Source: Anaerolineales bacterium (GTDB lineage Bacteria > Chloroflexota > Anaerolineae > Anaerolineales > Villigracilaceae). From it: 64,000 nucleotides of DNA. The DNA lies in the NCBI GenBank assembly GCA_030583925.1, contig CP129482.1, positions 3,698,001 through 3,762,000 of the forward strand, in the 5' to 3' direction. The translations under genes were made by a program, and so were the position numbers. The notes under the pieces were generated by a model. The model saw only the letters and a program-made list of their open reading frames with translations, ran no database searches and was not told the DNA's origin. Positions 8,327 through 18,289 of this stretch are shown piece after piece; the first letter of the stretch is position 1, and each line of letters begins with the position of its first letter.

Positions 8327-10215
8327 GCGGTTACTCTCCGCTTCTCGCGGAACAACTGCATCAGCCGCGCGGCTTGGGCATAGATCCACGCGAGATGGAG
8401 TTGGTCGTTGTCTTGAGTCTGAATCGCGCGCACAAGATCCTCCGACACTTTTTTGCCGTCCCAGATATTCGACTCTTGGAACTCAACGCTGTGAACCACA
8501 TCGCGGATAAATTCCTGCGCGCGCGGCGAGGTCCACGCTTCGGCGAGGTTGGGGAAGCCGAGTTTGCGCGTGCGCGTGCGAATCGCCTCAGGCAGGATGC
8601 CTTTCAATGCGTCCCGTAGAATCCGCTTGGTGAAACCCGAACCAACTTTGGCGGAGGAAGGAAGCGAGAAGGCGAAGCAGGCAAGTCGCCAATCCATAAA
8701 CGGCGAGCGGACTTCGACTCCGTGCGCCATCGAGAGTCGGTCAAAGTCGCGCAGGTTCATAGGCAATTGCGTGAAGTGGTAGTCCACGTATAACGATCTG
8801 AACAGCGCGTCGCGGTCTTTGATGAGCGGCAGGTCATGTTCATACGCGGACGATTGAAATTGCGCGGCGGGTTGCGTGAGCCACGGCTGTTGATTCTCCT
8901 TCGTCACTTTCGAGAACAACGCCTGCGCGCTGCGGATGTAAAACTGGTTTTGCGGAAAGAGTTCGAGCCCTTTCATGATCGCGATCACATCGCGGACTCG
9001 GCGCGGCGAAAGACTCGTAATCGAATCTTTGAACGCGGCGGTAACGTGCCACGGATAACCGCCGAGCAACTCGTCGCCGCCATGCCCGTCAATAGTGACG
9101 ACCACATTGTTCGCGCGCTGTTCTCGATGCACCAGCCAAGGACCGAGATGAATGTCGGAGATTTCCTCGTATTGAAAAAGAATGTCGTCGAAATGATCGA
9201 GATACAGATTCGCTTCGCCCGTGCAATAGATCGGCGTGACGCCTGTTTTCTTGATGACTTCGTCGGCATACTTGCGTTCGTCAATCACCGCGCCTGGATA
9301 GGTCATGATGAACGCCTTCTGCCAATCGTGGGCGAGACGGTCCGAGGCGTCTGACGTGTTGCGGATGTGAGTCATGCCGCACAGGATGGAACTCGAATCG
9401 AGTCCGCCGCTCAGGGCTGTTCCAATCGGGACGTCGCTTCTCATGCGGATGCGGCAGGCGTTCAAGAACAACTCGCGGAAGCGTTCTACTTGATCTTCGT
9501 ATTTCTGCGGGATAGTTTCGAGATAATTCAGTGTGTTCCACCAGCGGCGAATCTTCGGCGCCTCGCCCGCACGCAGTGTGAGGCAATGTCCGCCCAACAA
9601 ATGATTCAACCCTTTCAACATGCAACGCTCATCGCCTTCGATGAGGCGTTCGTTCGTCAATGCCAGCGCGACCATGCTCGAATCAAACTCAGGCTCGAAC
9701 CAATCGAGGGCAAGGAAGGCTTTCATCTCGGAGGCGAACGCAAAATGATGTTCATCGTAATGATAGATCATCGGTTTGACGCCGAAGCGGTCGCGTGAGA
9801 CGAATAATACGCGTTCACGAGAATCCCAGATCGCCAGCGCCCACATGCCGTTGAATTTCAACTGGCAGTCCTCACCCCAATGATGGTACGCGGTGAGGAT
9901 GACTTCGGTGTCCGATTCCGTTTTGAACGAATACCCCAACCCTTCTAATTCGACTTTCAACTCAAGGAAGTTATACATCTCGCCGTTGAACACGATCCAA
10001 TATCGCCCATCGGCATACGACATCGGTTGCCGCCCGCCATCGGACGTGTCTATGATCGCGAGGCGGCGATGCCCCAACCCAAGATTTGAATCGGAATCGA
10101 TGTAGATGTCGCTGCCATCGGGTCCGCGATGGGCGAGCGAGTCGATGAAGTTTCTTAATTGCTCAGGCGAAACAGGTTCGCCATTGAGGTTCCAAAGTCC
10201 TGCTATGCCGCACAT
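8323..10215 (-). CDS. asnB: Asparagine synthase-like glutamine-dependent amidotransferase, copy 1
   Basis: A 630-residue two-domain enzyme. The N-terminal glutaminase domain starts with the catalytic Cys2 (MCGIAGLWN) and has RLAIID and FNGEMYN motifs. The synthase domain has the PP-loop SGGLDS at residues 269-274. The family makes asparagine, but in polysaccharide clusters such proteins (for example WbpS-like) are thought to amidate the carboxyl of uronic acids. Three copies occur in this one block, which favours sugar modification. It is followed, with a 4-base overlap, by the HisH-like gene. The exact substrate is inferred and not shown. Confidence 0.85.
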   Translation of the reverse strand: MCGIAGLWNLNGEPVSPEQLRNFIDSLAHRGPDGSDIYIDSDSNLGLGHRRLAIIDTSDGGRQPMSYADGRYWIVFNGEMYNFLELKVELEGLGYSFKTESDTEVILTAYHHWGEDCQLKFNGMWALAIWDSRERVLFVSRDRFGVKPMIYHYDEHHFAFASEMKAFLALDWFEPEFDSSMVALALTNERLIEGDERCMLKGLNHLLGGHCLTLRAGEAPKIRRWWNTLNYLETIPQKYEDQVERFRELFLNACRIRMRSDVPIGTALSGGLDSSSILCGMTHIRNTSDASDRLAHDWQKAFIMTYPGAVIDERKYADEVIKKTGVTPIYCTGEANLYLDHFDDILFQYEEISDIHLGPWLVHREQRANNVVVTIDGHGGDELLGGYPWHVTAAFKDSITSLSPRRVRDVIAIMKGLELFPQNQFYIRSAQALFSKVTKENQQPWLTQPAAQFQSSAYEHDLPLIKDRDALFRSLYVDYHFTQLPMNLRDFDRLSMAHGVEVRSPFMDWRLACFAFSLPSSAKVGSGFTKRILRDALKGILPEAIRTRTRKLGFPNLAEAWTSPRAQEFIRDVVHSVEFQESNIWDGKKVSEDLVRAIQTQDNDQLHLAWIYAQAARLMQLFREKRRVTA

Positions 10216-10221
10216 GGTAGG

Positions 10222-11274
10222 TTACGAAGAAACGACTTTCATCTTGTCGTCATGCTGGTGAATACACGATTCGATCAGTTCCATATTTTCCCGCGTCCAT
10301 TGAATCGTTCTTTGCAAACCGTCGGCGAGAGCGGTTTGGGCTTCAAACTTAATCTCGCGTTTGGCTTTCTCAACGCTCCCGAAGCGCCTACCCGAATGAT
10401 CCCAATCTCGCCACGGGCGGAATTCGATCCCGCCCTGGTTGCCCGTCAGGTTATTGATCGTCTCCGCAAGCTCGCGGACTGATGTTTCCACTCCGCTGGC
10501 AAGGTTATACACATCGCCGGGTTGCCCATAGATCGCGCAATGGATCAATCCGGTGACAATATCCTGCACAAAAATGAAATCGCGAGACGCCTGTCCCTCT
10601 CCTTCCACGGGAAGCGGAAGACCTTTTAGCGATTTGTAAATGAACGTCGGGGTTACGTTCCGCCAGACAGTCGCCGGGGTGCCGCGCCACCGTCCAGCTC
10701 CGAGTATCTCGCCCGGACCATAGACGTTCTGAAAGCGCGCCCGCACAGTCGGCAGACGATGACGATCAAAATAATATACGGCGTAGAACTCGCCCACGAT
10801 CTTGGAAATGGAATAGGGACTGTCCATCCTGAGAGAAATGGGAGCGTCTTCAAGCGTCGCATGGGCTTGATCGAAGGTCTTTTCCGCGACCGCGCAACCA
10901 GCCCCAGAGTAGACGATCTTTTTGATCCGCTTGAAATCCTTCGCCTTCTCGAAGAGTTTCAACGTTGTGAGCAGGTTGTTTTCGTGATCGGAGATCGGAT
11001 CGTGAATCGAGCTTTGGTTGCCATGATAAGTGGAAAGATGGAAGATAAAGTCGTATTCGTCGCGCAACCCATCCAACACCGCGTCATTGGCAATCGATCC
11101 ATGCGTAAAACGGACGCGCCTATCGGCAGGCACGTTCACGCGTTCCGCCGATAACAGGTTATCCACAACGTGAACGGAAGCGGCGTTTAACTCCAGTAGG
11201 CGGCGAACCAGATTTCCGCCTACAAAACCAGCCCCACCCGTGACGAGCGCGGTGGCGTTTTCCAACTCTTTCAT
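10222..11274 (-). CDS. NAD-dependent sugar epimerase/dehydratase (extended SDR)
   Basis: A 350-residue extended short-chain dehydrogenase. It has the nucleotide-binding TGGAGFVGGN at residues 12-21 and the active-site pair Tyr154/Lys158 (YSISK). The usual Ser/Thr is replaced in a SGAG context (IVYSGAGC). The middle part, RFQNVYGPGE, is typical of UDP- or GDP-sugar 4-epimerases and 4,6-dehydratases. It lies 6 bases upstream of asnB copy 1 and 5 bases after another SDR, so the two form an adjacent, distinct pair. Candidate roles are a 4-epimerase or the reductase partner of Gmd. Sequence alone does not choose. Confidence 0.8.
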   Translation of the reverse strand: MKELENATALVTGGAGFVGGNLVRRLLELNAASVHVVDNLLSAERVNVPADRRVRFTHGSIANDAVLDGLRDEYDFIFHLSTYHGNQSSIHDPISDHENNLLTTLKLFEKAKDFKRIKKIVYSGAGCAVAEKTFDQAHATLEDAPISLRMDSPYSISKIVGEFYAVYYFDRHRLPTVRARFQNVYGPGEILGAGRWRGTPATVWRNVTPTFIYKSLKGLPLPVEGEGQASRDFIFVQDIVTGLIHCAIYGQPGDVYNLASGVETSVRELAETINNLTGNQGGIEFRPWRDWDHSGRRFGSVEKAKREIKFEAQTALADGLQRTIQWTRENMELIESCIHQHDDKMKVVSS

Positions 11275-11279
11275 TGTTC

Positions 11280-12218
11280 CTACTCCGTCATCTGCTTGAG
11301 ATGCGTGTATGTTTCGCTAATCCCAAACGACTTGTAATACTCGATGGCGCGGGCTACCCCGTCTGCCAGCGGCGTGGAAGCCTTCCAAGAGAAATCCTTG
11401 TTCGTCTTTGAGGGATCGAGCAGGATCGAAAAGACATCATCCGGGTTTCGCTGGCGAACTTCAACCGGCTCGGTCTCGACGATATGGAGCACTTCGATGG
11501 CCGCGTCGTACAACTCCTTGATCGCGAAATCGCTACCGGAAGAAATATGGTAATACCCTTTTTCTCCCATTCCATCCAACGCCTTCACCACCACATCCAC
11601 TAAATCGCCGACATAGATGAAATCGCGGCGCGTGTCCATTACGAAACATTTCTTTCCAGTGGATAATCGTTGATAAAACGTGGGTAAGGGACCGCTCAAA
11701 TTCCGCGGACCATAAGCGTTCGCCAAACGGAACGAGAGGAAATCTAACCCGCTCAGGCTGACGAAGTTCTCCCCAGCGGTTTTGGTGATGGCATAACTAC
11801 TCCCATCCGGGCGGATGGGATGCGACAGCGTGATCGGCTGTTCGATCGGATGCAAGCCGTAACAAAGCGCCGTTTGAAAATAGACAATCCGTTCGACGCC
11901 CGCCGCCTGCGACGCCTGAACCACGTTCGCCGTCCCGACCACATTCGTGAGCGAGTCTTCCATCCAGTTATGCGGATCTTTGTAGGACGCCGCGGCGTGA
12001 ACTACTCTCTGCGGTTTGAAATCATCGAACGCCTTCCGAACCAGCGCTCCATCGGCAATGGAACCTTCCACAATTTTCAAATTGGCGTGCGGGGTTAAAT
12101 TATCCCGGCGGCCCGTCGCGTAATTATCAATCGCCAACACTTCATCGCCGCGCGCCAACAGGCGATCCGTCAGATGCGATCCGATAAAGCCGGCTCCTCC
12201 AGTGATCAGTACTTTCAT
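11280..12218 (-). CDS. NAD-dependent sugar epimerase/dehydratase (extended SDR)
   Basis: A 312-residue SDR starting MKVLITGGAGFIGSHL. The start at 12218 is fixed by a strong ribosome site, AAGGAG, 7 bases upstream. A longer frame upstream is not needed. The catalytic pair is Tyr142/Lys146 in SYAITK, and the C-terminal half has the substrate-domain motif RNLSGPLPTFYQRL, seen in WbmH/UDP-glucose 4-epimerase-like proteins. It precedes the other SDR by 5 bases and follows asnB copy 2 by 42 bases. It probably makes a nucleotide sugar used by the nearby transferases. Confidence 0.82.
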   Translation of the reverse strand: MKVLITGGAGFIGSHLTDRLLARGDEVLAIDNYATGRRDNLTPHANLKIVEGSIADGALVRKAFDDFKPQRVVHAAASYKDPHNWMEDSLTNVVGTANVVQASQAAGVERIVYFQTALCYGLHPIEQPITLSHPIRPDGSSYAITKTAGENFVSLSGLDFLSFRLANAYGPRNLSGPLPTFYQRLSTGKKCFVMDTRRDFIYVGDLVDVVVKALDGMGEKGYYHISSGSDFAIKELYDAAIEVLHIVETEPVEVRQRNPDDVFSILLDPSKTNKDFSWKASTPLADGVARAIEYYKSFGISETYTHLKQMTE

Positions 12219-12260
12219 GTTAAATCTCCTTATAAAAAATTCGGTTAAGTTATTGCACAA

Positions 12261-14174
12261 TCAAGCAAGCAGGCTCTTATACTCCGCCTCGCGATCGTGG
12301 AATTCCTGTTGCCAGATCTCAAGGCAGAGCAAGCCCCATATCTTGCGCCCGAAACGCGGTTCGGCGTCCAACCCTCCGAGGACTTGGCGGTTGTCGATCA
12401 ATTCCCGCTCCAGCGACTTGCGGGATGAAAATATATCACGAATAAAATCGTGCGCCTCGCCCCTCATCCATTCGGAGAGCGGGGTGGGGAATCCCATCTT
12501 ATCTTGCCGATCCACGATCAAACTCGGAAGGAACGGTCTGACGACCTCCCTGAGGATGTGTTTCATCTTTCCATCCCGGAACTTGATGTCGGCGGGAATC
12601 GTCGCCGCGAGTTCCACAATGGGATGATCGAGCAGGGGCACCCGCGACTCGAGCCCGTGCGCCATGCTCATTCGATCCTCCACATGGAGCAACGCGGGCA
12701 GGAGGGTTTTGAAATCGAAATGCGTCATCAGATCGAAATACGACTCTTTGCGAACATTCTTGCCGAGGAAAATGCCTTCAAAGGATTCGCGAGCAGAGTA
12801 AGGCTCCAATGCGCGCCAGTTGATCTCGGAGTCGAGCGAAGGCGCGCGGTTGACAAGCCGGAAGTAGCGGCGTTCCATTGATTCGAACAATCCCTCGCGC
12901 CAAAATTCCTGAAGCATCGGCTTGTAATTCCGCAGCGTCACCAGGTTGGGAATGATCGATTCGTAAGTGACTACAAAGTTGCCGCTACGAGAAGTTCCTT
13001 CGATGGCGCCTTTGATGCACTGCTCAAAATAAGCGATCAGGTAGCGGGTGTAGCCGCCGAAAATCTCGTCGCCGCCCTGCCCTCCAACGACCACCTTGCG
13101 ATGCCGCGCCGCCAGCCGCGAAACCATAAATTGGGGGAAAGACCCGGGTCCCGCCACGGGATAGTCAAGATGATAGATTACCTTACGGAGATTGTCCATA
13201 AAATCTTGGGCGGTAATATCCTGCTCGCACAGTTGGAAACCCTTTTTTTCCGCAAGAGCGCGGGCATACCGACTCTCATCAAACTCATCGCCATAAGCGG
13301 AAAATTTTCCCGTAAAGCCCATCATCGCGGAAGAATCCTGTTGATCTGCAGAAATGGATGCGATGGCGCTCGAATCCAGTCCGCCGCTTACGTACGCCCC
13401 CACTGGCACATCGCTCCTCAAATGAAATTGGACCGAGTCGATCAACAAGCCGCGGAGCCGATCTTCGAAATAAGACGCGGTATGGTCGTAATCGGGTTCG
13501 AAGTAGACTTCCCAATATCGTTGGACATGCAGATTTCCATCCCTGATCGTCAGCGTGTGCGCCGGCAACAATTCATTGACTCCCTTGAACAGGGTTTTCC
13601 CAGCCAGGCAGAACTGGAAGGTTAGATAATCCTTGAATCCGTCGAGATTGGTTTCGATCCGATTCACAAACGGCAATAGCGCTTTGACCTCGGAGGCAAA
13701 ATAAAATACGCCATCCTGTATCGTGTAATAAAACGGTTTGATGCCAAACCGGTCGCGCGCGCAGAACAGGGCGCGATCGCGCTCGTTCCAGATGGCAAAC
13801 GCAAACATGCCGCGCAAATGGTTGACGCAATCCGCGCCCCACTTGCGATAAGCCGCCAGAATCACCTCGGTATCGGAGCTCGTAGTGAAATTCTCAGAGC
13901 CTAGTTCCTGACGCAACTCGATGTAGTTATAGATCTCGCCGTTGAAAACAATCCAATTGCCCGCATGGTCGGTCATGGGTTGCGCGCCGGAAGGGGTCAG
14001 GTCAATGATCGCCAATCTGCGGTGGACCAATCCCATCGTGTTCGACGGGTTCGACCAGGTCGCATCGCCATCGGGTCCGCGATGACGTAATAACTGATTC
14101 ATGACATCCAGCCTGCGTCCCAAATTGGAAACAGACTCAACATTTAAAGCAAGTATTCCAGCAATTCCACACAT
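12261..14174 (-). CDS. asnB: Asparagine synthase-like glutamine-dependent amidotransferase, copy 2
   Basis: A 637-residue enzyme with glutaminase Cys2 (MCGIAGILA), FNGEIYN and RDRFGIKPFYY motifs, and the synthase PP-loop SGGLDS at residues 263-268. The C-terminal part has HVEDRMSMAHGLESRVPLLD (residues about 500-520), conserved in the family. It sits right after a methyltransferase gene (22-base gap), an arrangement repeated at asnB copy 3. The three copies differ clearly in sequence, so they are not a recent tandem amplification. Amidation of a sugar carboxylate is the likely job. Free asparagine synthesis cannot be excluded. Confidence 0.85.
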   Translation of the reverse strand: MCGIAGILALNVESVSNLGRRLDVMNQLLRHRGPDGDATWSNPSNTMGLVHRRLAIIDLTPSGAQPMTDHAGNWIVFNGEIYNYIELRQELGSENFTTSSDTEVILAAYRKWGADCVNHLRGMFAFAIWNERDRALFCARDRFGIKPFYYTIQDGVFYFASEVKALLPFVNRIETNLDGFKDYLTFQFCLAGKTLFKGVNELLPAHTLTIRDGNLHVQRYWEVYFEPDYDHTASYFEDRLRGLLIDSVQFHLRSDVPVGAYVSGGLDSSAIASISADQQDSSAMMGFTGKFSAYGDEFDESRYARALAEKKGFQLCEQDITAQDFMDNLRKVIYHLDYPVAGPGSFPQFMVSRLAARHRKVVVGGQGGDEIFGGYTRYLIAYFEQCIKGAIEGTSRSGNFVVTYESIIPNLVTLRNYKPMLQEFWREGLFESMERRYFRLVNRAPSLDSEINWRALEPYSARESFEGIFLGKNVRKESYFDLMTHFDFKTLLPALLHVEDRMSMAHGLESRVPLLDHPIVELAATIPADIKFRDGKMKHILREVVRPFLPSLIVDRQDKMGFPTPLSEWMRGEAHDFIRDIFSSRKSLERELIDNRQVLGGLDAEPRFGRKIWGLLCLEIWQQEFHDREAEYKSLLA

Positions 14175-14196
14175 TTCATCCTGCCTTGATTATTAT

Positions 14197-15234
14197 TCAG
14201 AAGCCAATCGATGTTTTTTTACTCGTCAGATGATAAACGCCCGACACCCCGGCATACAGGCCTTTGTACATCGGCAGACTTCGTTTATCGAATTCGAGCA
14301 CGCCAAGGAAATCTTTATGTTGCTTAGCAAAACGGGGATCGCCTAACGCCTGTTTTCGATATCTTCGCAAGGCGATCATCTCCGTCTCGGTAAGATAACC
14401 GCCCGCATAGGTACATTCGAAACCAACGCTACGACACATGGAAGAAAAATCCTCGATGGGAAAACATCTCGACATAGGACAATCCAGCCCGTCGGTATTG
14501 CCGGTAAATGCCTGCTCGAGGCTTTTCCCTGGAAAAGCGTCCTTCACAATCATCTGCTCGTAGGCGGTATATAGGTTAAACCAGATACTGGGCTGACTAT
14601 AGACCATGATACAAGCCTTCGCATCCGGTTTCAGAACACGAGAGAATTCCGCAAGGATCTTCGCCGGTTCGCTTGTATGCATGAGAATTCCCTGACAACT
14701 GATAAAATCCACCGACGAATCCGGGAGCGGAATAACTGGGCTCGAATCGCGTATTTGCGTCAATTCAACCCGGCCAAGGTCCACATTATGCAGAGCAAGC
14801 CGGTGCGCCGCCAACGACAGGGACTGAGTTGAAATATCCATGCCAATGATCTTGCTCGCGTGCGAGCGGATCGCGAATCCCACAATATCGTTTCCAGGTC
14901 CACAGCCATAATCCAATATGACTTCATTGCTATGATCGCCGTATAAGCCTGTCAACTCTTTGAACATTGGGTGGATCCGAAATCTCCATTCGATGTTCAT
15001 CCGCGACTGAAGCGCGCTGCGCATGGGCGGGGCATATACCGTATTCGCCGACCAGAATTCGTCAATCACCGTAGCTGGATTTGAGTTAATCGTTTTTATT
15101 TCCGGTTTCATACCCATACCGCGCTGTCGCGCAACGAGACTCCAGAACGGGTTTGCAAAACCGAATACGAATTTCTCCAGAGCATAATTGAGAACAGACG
15201 GCGGGTATGCGAGAGCTTTCTTTATCTTTTCCAT
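14197..15234 (-). CDS. SAM-dependent methyltransferase, class I
   Basis: A 345-residue protein with a central Rossmann methyltransferase domain: motif I VILDYGCGPGND at residues 105-116, acidic IIGMDIS, and the post-II stretch VDFISCQGILMHTSEPAK. About 90 residues precede the fold, and a C-terminal region of roughly 100 residues after it may shape the acceptor site. The gene starts 3 bases downstream of a glycosyltransferase-like gene and precedes asnB copy 2, so it belongs to the transferase/amidation part of the block. The methyl acceptor is unknown and is probably a sugar hydroxyl or carboxyl. Confidence 0.8.
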   Translation of the reverse strand: MEKIKKALAYPPSVLNYALEKFVFGFANPFWSLVARQRGMGMKPEIKTINSNPATVIDEFWSANTVYAPPMRSALQSRMNIEWRFRIHPMFKELTGLYGDHSNEVILDYGCGPGNDIVGFAIRSHASKIIGMDISTQSLSLAAHRLALHNVDLGRVELTQIRDSSPVIPLPDSSVDFISCQGILMHTSEPAKILAEFSRVLKPDAKACIMVYSQPSIWFNLYTAYEQMIVKDAFPGKSLEQAFTGNTDGLDCPMSRCFPIEDFSSMCRSVGFECTYAGGYLTETEMIALRRYRKQALGDPRFAKQHKDFLGVLEFDKRSLPMYKGLYAGVSGVYHLTSKKTSIGF

Positions 15235-15237
15235 TTT

Positions 15238-16536
15238 TTAAGCGACCATTTTGCGAAGAAAGGTTTCAACGCTCGGCGGCAAAACCTTTCTGATAAACCT
15301 CAAGGCTGTAGAAAGAATCGACAGTTCGATCCATTGAGCGGTTTCAAAAAGTCTGCCAAAAACATACGAAAGATCACTCTTTGAGTCGTGCGATGGATCG
15401 CTTGTCGCAGTTGGGAGGGTCAACCCTAGCGCCCAGCGGACAAACGCTCGGTATGTATACGCGCCCGACTCCACAATGTCTGTATATGCGCGCTGTGTGA
15501 TGGTTCCACGCAGGCGATCCGTTCGCACATCTTCCATCACCTGCCCGATATTGCTGAAATCGCGCTTCAGTTCGATGTAATGGACGCCCGGAGTCAATAT
15601 CCCATTGTATTCGCCTTCCACAAGAATCTGACACGTCCGGGTCGCGCACGATTCCAGATGCTTCGGCGAAATCGCCATGTAATTCAATTCGCCGTCGCGA
15701 CCGGGGAAGCACGCCCGTTCGACCTCGTCAAAATCTGCATGAGGGCGTTCCGCAAGATACGCTTCCGTTTTCTGCCGGACACTTCCGTCTCGATCCAGAA
15801 TGCTTGCGCCGCCTTCCACCGCGATCGTATATTTACTTTGCAGGAGGAAGCGATACCAATCGTCGCCAAGCAAAACATCTTCCGCGCGGGTCGAGATGTC
15901 GACAGACAAACCATATTGGCGCGCGCTCGATTCGAATCGATCGGCAATCTCGAGTTTCATGAAGCCGTGACGCCCAAGCCAGTGCATGTTCTGACTTTTC
16001 ACCGCGCGATAACCGATCGCGATCGGACGGTTCTTCACAGCGTCAGCCTGCCGCGTGATCTCTCGGAGCCGCCTCTCGTCGAGATAGCCCGGTAAGACGC
16101 GGTGAAATCTTACCTTGGCAAGATCCGCCCTCGGGTAGATTTTTGTCCACTCCGACTCGGGTGCCAGCGAGAATACGTGATCCATGCCAAACTCACGAAC
16201 GAAGCGATCCAGCAGATCCGTGTTGTAAAACTCATCTTGAGCCAGCGCCACCTTGACCGACTTTACATCCCGGAAATACTCCGCCTGTTCCACCAACGCA
16301 TCCAGGGTGTATGGCGGCCATTGGATGTTCAACAGATCGAGATAGAACACGATCAGGTCAAACCGTTGCCGCCGGATGAATTGCGGCGGCTTGCGATACC
16401 AGGGCTTACCCAGCCTCAGCATGTTGAAATAGTAACATTGGTGCCCGGAGTACCTGCGGAAGCAATACAGGTGATCCTCCGTGGTGGCCCGCAAAGGATG
16501 CGATTTTGCGCCGTAGACAATTAACAGGCTAGCCAT
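15238..16536 (-). CDS. Glycosyltransferase-like protein, paralogue A of a pair
   Basis: A 432-residue protein whose C-terminal half has the segment ILVEGEYNGILTPGVHYI followed by ELKRDFSNIGQVM. This pattern is seen in GT-B 'glycosyl transferases group 1' C-terminal domains that end in spore-maturation CgeB-like folds. The N-terminal part reads LIVYGAKSHPLRATTEDHL and VKVALAQDEFYNTDLLDRF. The upstream neighbour is a clear paralogue with the same LFLQDEYRN and GVLRPGVHYI blocks. The two genes overlap by 8 bases. Probably a glycosyltransferase of the polymer. Donor unknown, and no experimentally known subfamily is recognised. Confidence 0.65.
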   Translation of the reverse strand: MASLLIVYGAKSHPLRATTEDHLYCFRRYSGHQCYYFNMLRLGKPWYRKPPQFIRRQRFDLIVFYLDLLNIQWPPYTLDALVEQAEYFRDVKSVKVALAQDEFYNTDLLDRFVREFGMDHVFSLAPESEWTKIYPRADLAKVRFHRVLPGYLDERRLREITRQADAVKNRPIAIGYRAVKSQNMHWLGRHGFMKLEIADRFESSARQYGLSVDISTRAEDVLLGDDWYRFLLQSKYTIAVEGGASILDRDGSVRQKTEAYLAERPHADFDEVERACFPGRDGELNYMAISPKHLESCATRTCQILVEGEYNGILTPGVHYIELKRDFSNIGQVMEDVRTDRLRGTITQRAYTDIVESGAYTYRAFVRWALGLTLPTATSDPSHDSKSDLSYVFGRLFETAQWIELSILSTALRFIRKVLPPSVETFLRKMVA

Positions 16537-18289
16537 ATTCCGCCGCGTAAATTACGGATCGCAGCACATCTGCGACCCATTCCGGGCAATATCGCGCCAA
16601 CTCTGCAAGTGCGTAAAAACCATAATGGCCATCCAAGCCCATGTCTATTGAATAGACCTTTTTACGATATTCATATTCAAGATGGGAATCCACCGGTGAG
16701 TGATCCCATTCGAACAATGCCTGATTATTTTGTAAATGACTTATAAATTGAGACAAATCAAAACCAGTCATGAATCCCTCTGATTTGGCATTCTGCATCC
16801 CGGATTTCAAATCGTAGCTTACCAGACTAAGCATAAATTGGCGCGGTTTGTATTCCGGATACACCCCAAAATCAACAACTATGACTTTCGATCCCTGTAA
16901 CAGAGAACGGATCAGACTCAGCCGGAAGAGATCCATGACCAGATATTTTAGGGAAATCCGTTTCCAGATTCCCCTGCGGAAATACTGAAACAACAACTGC
17001 CACATAACCAGAAAAGGAAGGTGAAGACGAATATTTTGCTCCAACTTTTTTAGAATTCTAAAAAAATCGAAGAACTTTCTTCCCGGCAAAACGAAAAAGG
17101 TGTCTTCCTTCGGTAAATACACCTGACCTGATCTGAAATAATTGGAAGCATAGAATGCACTTTTTGAAATCGCCTTCTGACTAAGCCGCTTAACATTTTT
17201 ATCCAGCACAGTATCAAACCAATTTCCAAAGGTTCGGTAGCTATAAGCGCCACTGGCGATCAAGTCGTGGTAAGCGTTGGCGGCGATCTGACGCGTTAAA
17301 GCGCTGTCCTTCATTTGGGCAACAACATCCTCAATATTTGAATAATCTTTTTTAACACAGATGTAATGAACGCCTGGACGGAGAACGCCGCCATAAAATC
17401 CTTCATGGAACACCATCGTACAACCCAACGCAGCAGATTCAAAAACCCGGGGCGAGACCGTATCGATAACATACTTGCCTTCGGCTTCGGTAAAAAAGCG
17501 ATCTTTTAGTTCATCGTAAGACGCACCCGGATTCAACGCCAGATAGTTCTCACAGTTTCTATAAATGTCACCAGTGAAATCTACGACGCTGGCTCCGCTT
17601 GCTGAACCTAACGTAAAACGCGAGGATTTTAGAAAGTTGATCCATGCTCTGCCGTAGATCCGATCTTCCTCCCGAACGGAGATATCACTGCGAAATCCAT
17701 ATCGTTTAGATATTTCTTGAAAGCGTTCTGCAACGACGATCTTTTCCCTTCCGAGATCACCAAGGTAAGGCGAAACCGCCCGCGACCGGTATCCTATGTC
17801 GAGAGGGCGATCCCAACTATCAAAAGGATGGACAGCCTCGAGGTAGGAGGGCACATATCCGGTCAACACCCTATAGACTGCTTGCAGGCTGGGGATGCGC
17901 TCAACTGAATAGAATACATTGTGATCTTCTGCCGCCACACAGGTAAACATAACCTGCACACCCAAATCTGACATCAGGCGGTTAAATAGATGTACATTAC
18001 GATATTCATCCTGAAGGAATAAGACTTTGAGCGCCTCCGCGTGCCGGATCCTTTCCCGGGCGGCGTTCGATAATCTGGATCCAGGAAGATAGACGCTCCA
18101 AAATATCAGGATAACATCGAACGGCTTGAAATCAAAGGATTCGGTGATGGAGCGAGGATCGAAAATATAATAAAAATCATGGCGCGAATATCTATTAAAA
18201 CAGAACAGAAAATCACGGACTACATTTGCATCCGCGCCGTTAAAGTCGCTGATTATTAGTATCTTGAAAACCGGCGCTACGATACTCAC
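16529..18289 (-). CDS. Glycosyltransferase-like protein, paralogue B of a pair, with extra C-terminal domain
   Basis: A 586-residue protein. The chosen start is the GTG at 18289, which overlaps the upstream methyltransferase stop as GTGA and begins VSIVAPVFKILIISDF. A longer ATG frame would overlap the methyltransferase by 82 bases and adds an unlike, proline-rich stretch. Residues about 10-370 match paralogue A (VLFLQDEYRNVHLF, then ALGCTMVFHEGFYGGVLRPG and VHYICVKKDYSNIEDVV). About 190 extra residues follow, including LPFLVMWQLLFQYF and VVDFGVYPEYKPRQFM, which I do not recognise. A bifunctional glycosyltransferase is possible. Confidence 0.62.
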   Translation of the reverse strand: MSIVAPVFKILIISDFNGADANVVRDFLFCFNRYSRHDFYYIFDPRSITESFDFKPFDVILIFWSVYLPGSRLSNAARERIRHAEALKVLFLQDEYRNVHLFNRLMSDLGVQVMFTCVAAEDHNVFYSVERIPSLQAVYRVLTGYVPSYLEAVHPFDSWDRPLDIGYRSRAVSPYLGDLGREKIVVAERFQEISKRYGFRSDISVREEDRIYGRAWINFLKSSRFTLGSASGASVVDFTGDIYRNCENYLALNPGASYDELKDRFFTEAEGKYVIDTVSPRVFESAALGCTMVFHEGFYGGVLRPGVHYICVKKDYSNIEDVVAQMKDSALTRQIAANAYHDLIASGAYSYRTFGNWFDTVLDKNVKRLSQKAISKSAFYASNYFRSGQVYLPKEDTFFVLPGRKFFDFFRILKKLEQNIRLHLPFLVMWQLLFQYFRRGIWKRISLKYLVMDLFRLSLIRSLLQGSKVIVVDFGVYPEYKPRQFMLSLVSYDLKSGMQNAKSEGFMTGFDLSQFISHLQNNQALFEWDHSPVDSHLEYEYRKKVYSIDMGLDGHYGFYALAELARYCPEWVADVLRSVIYAAEYG

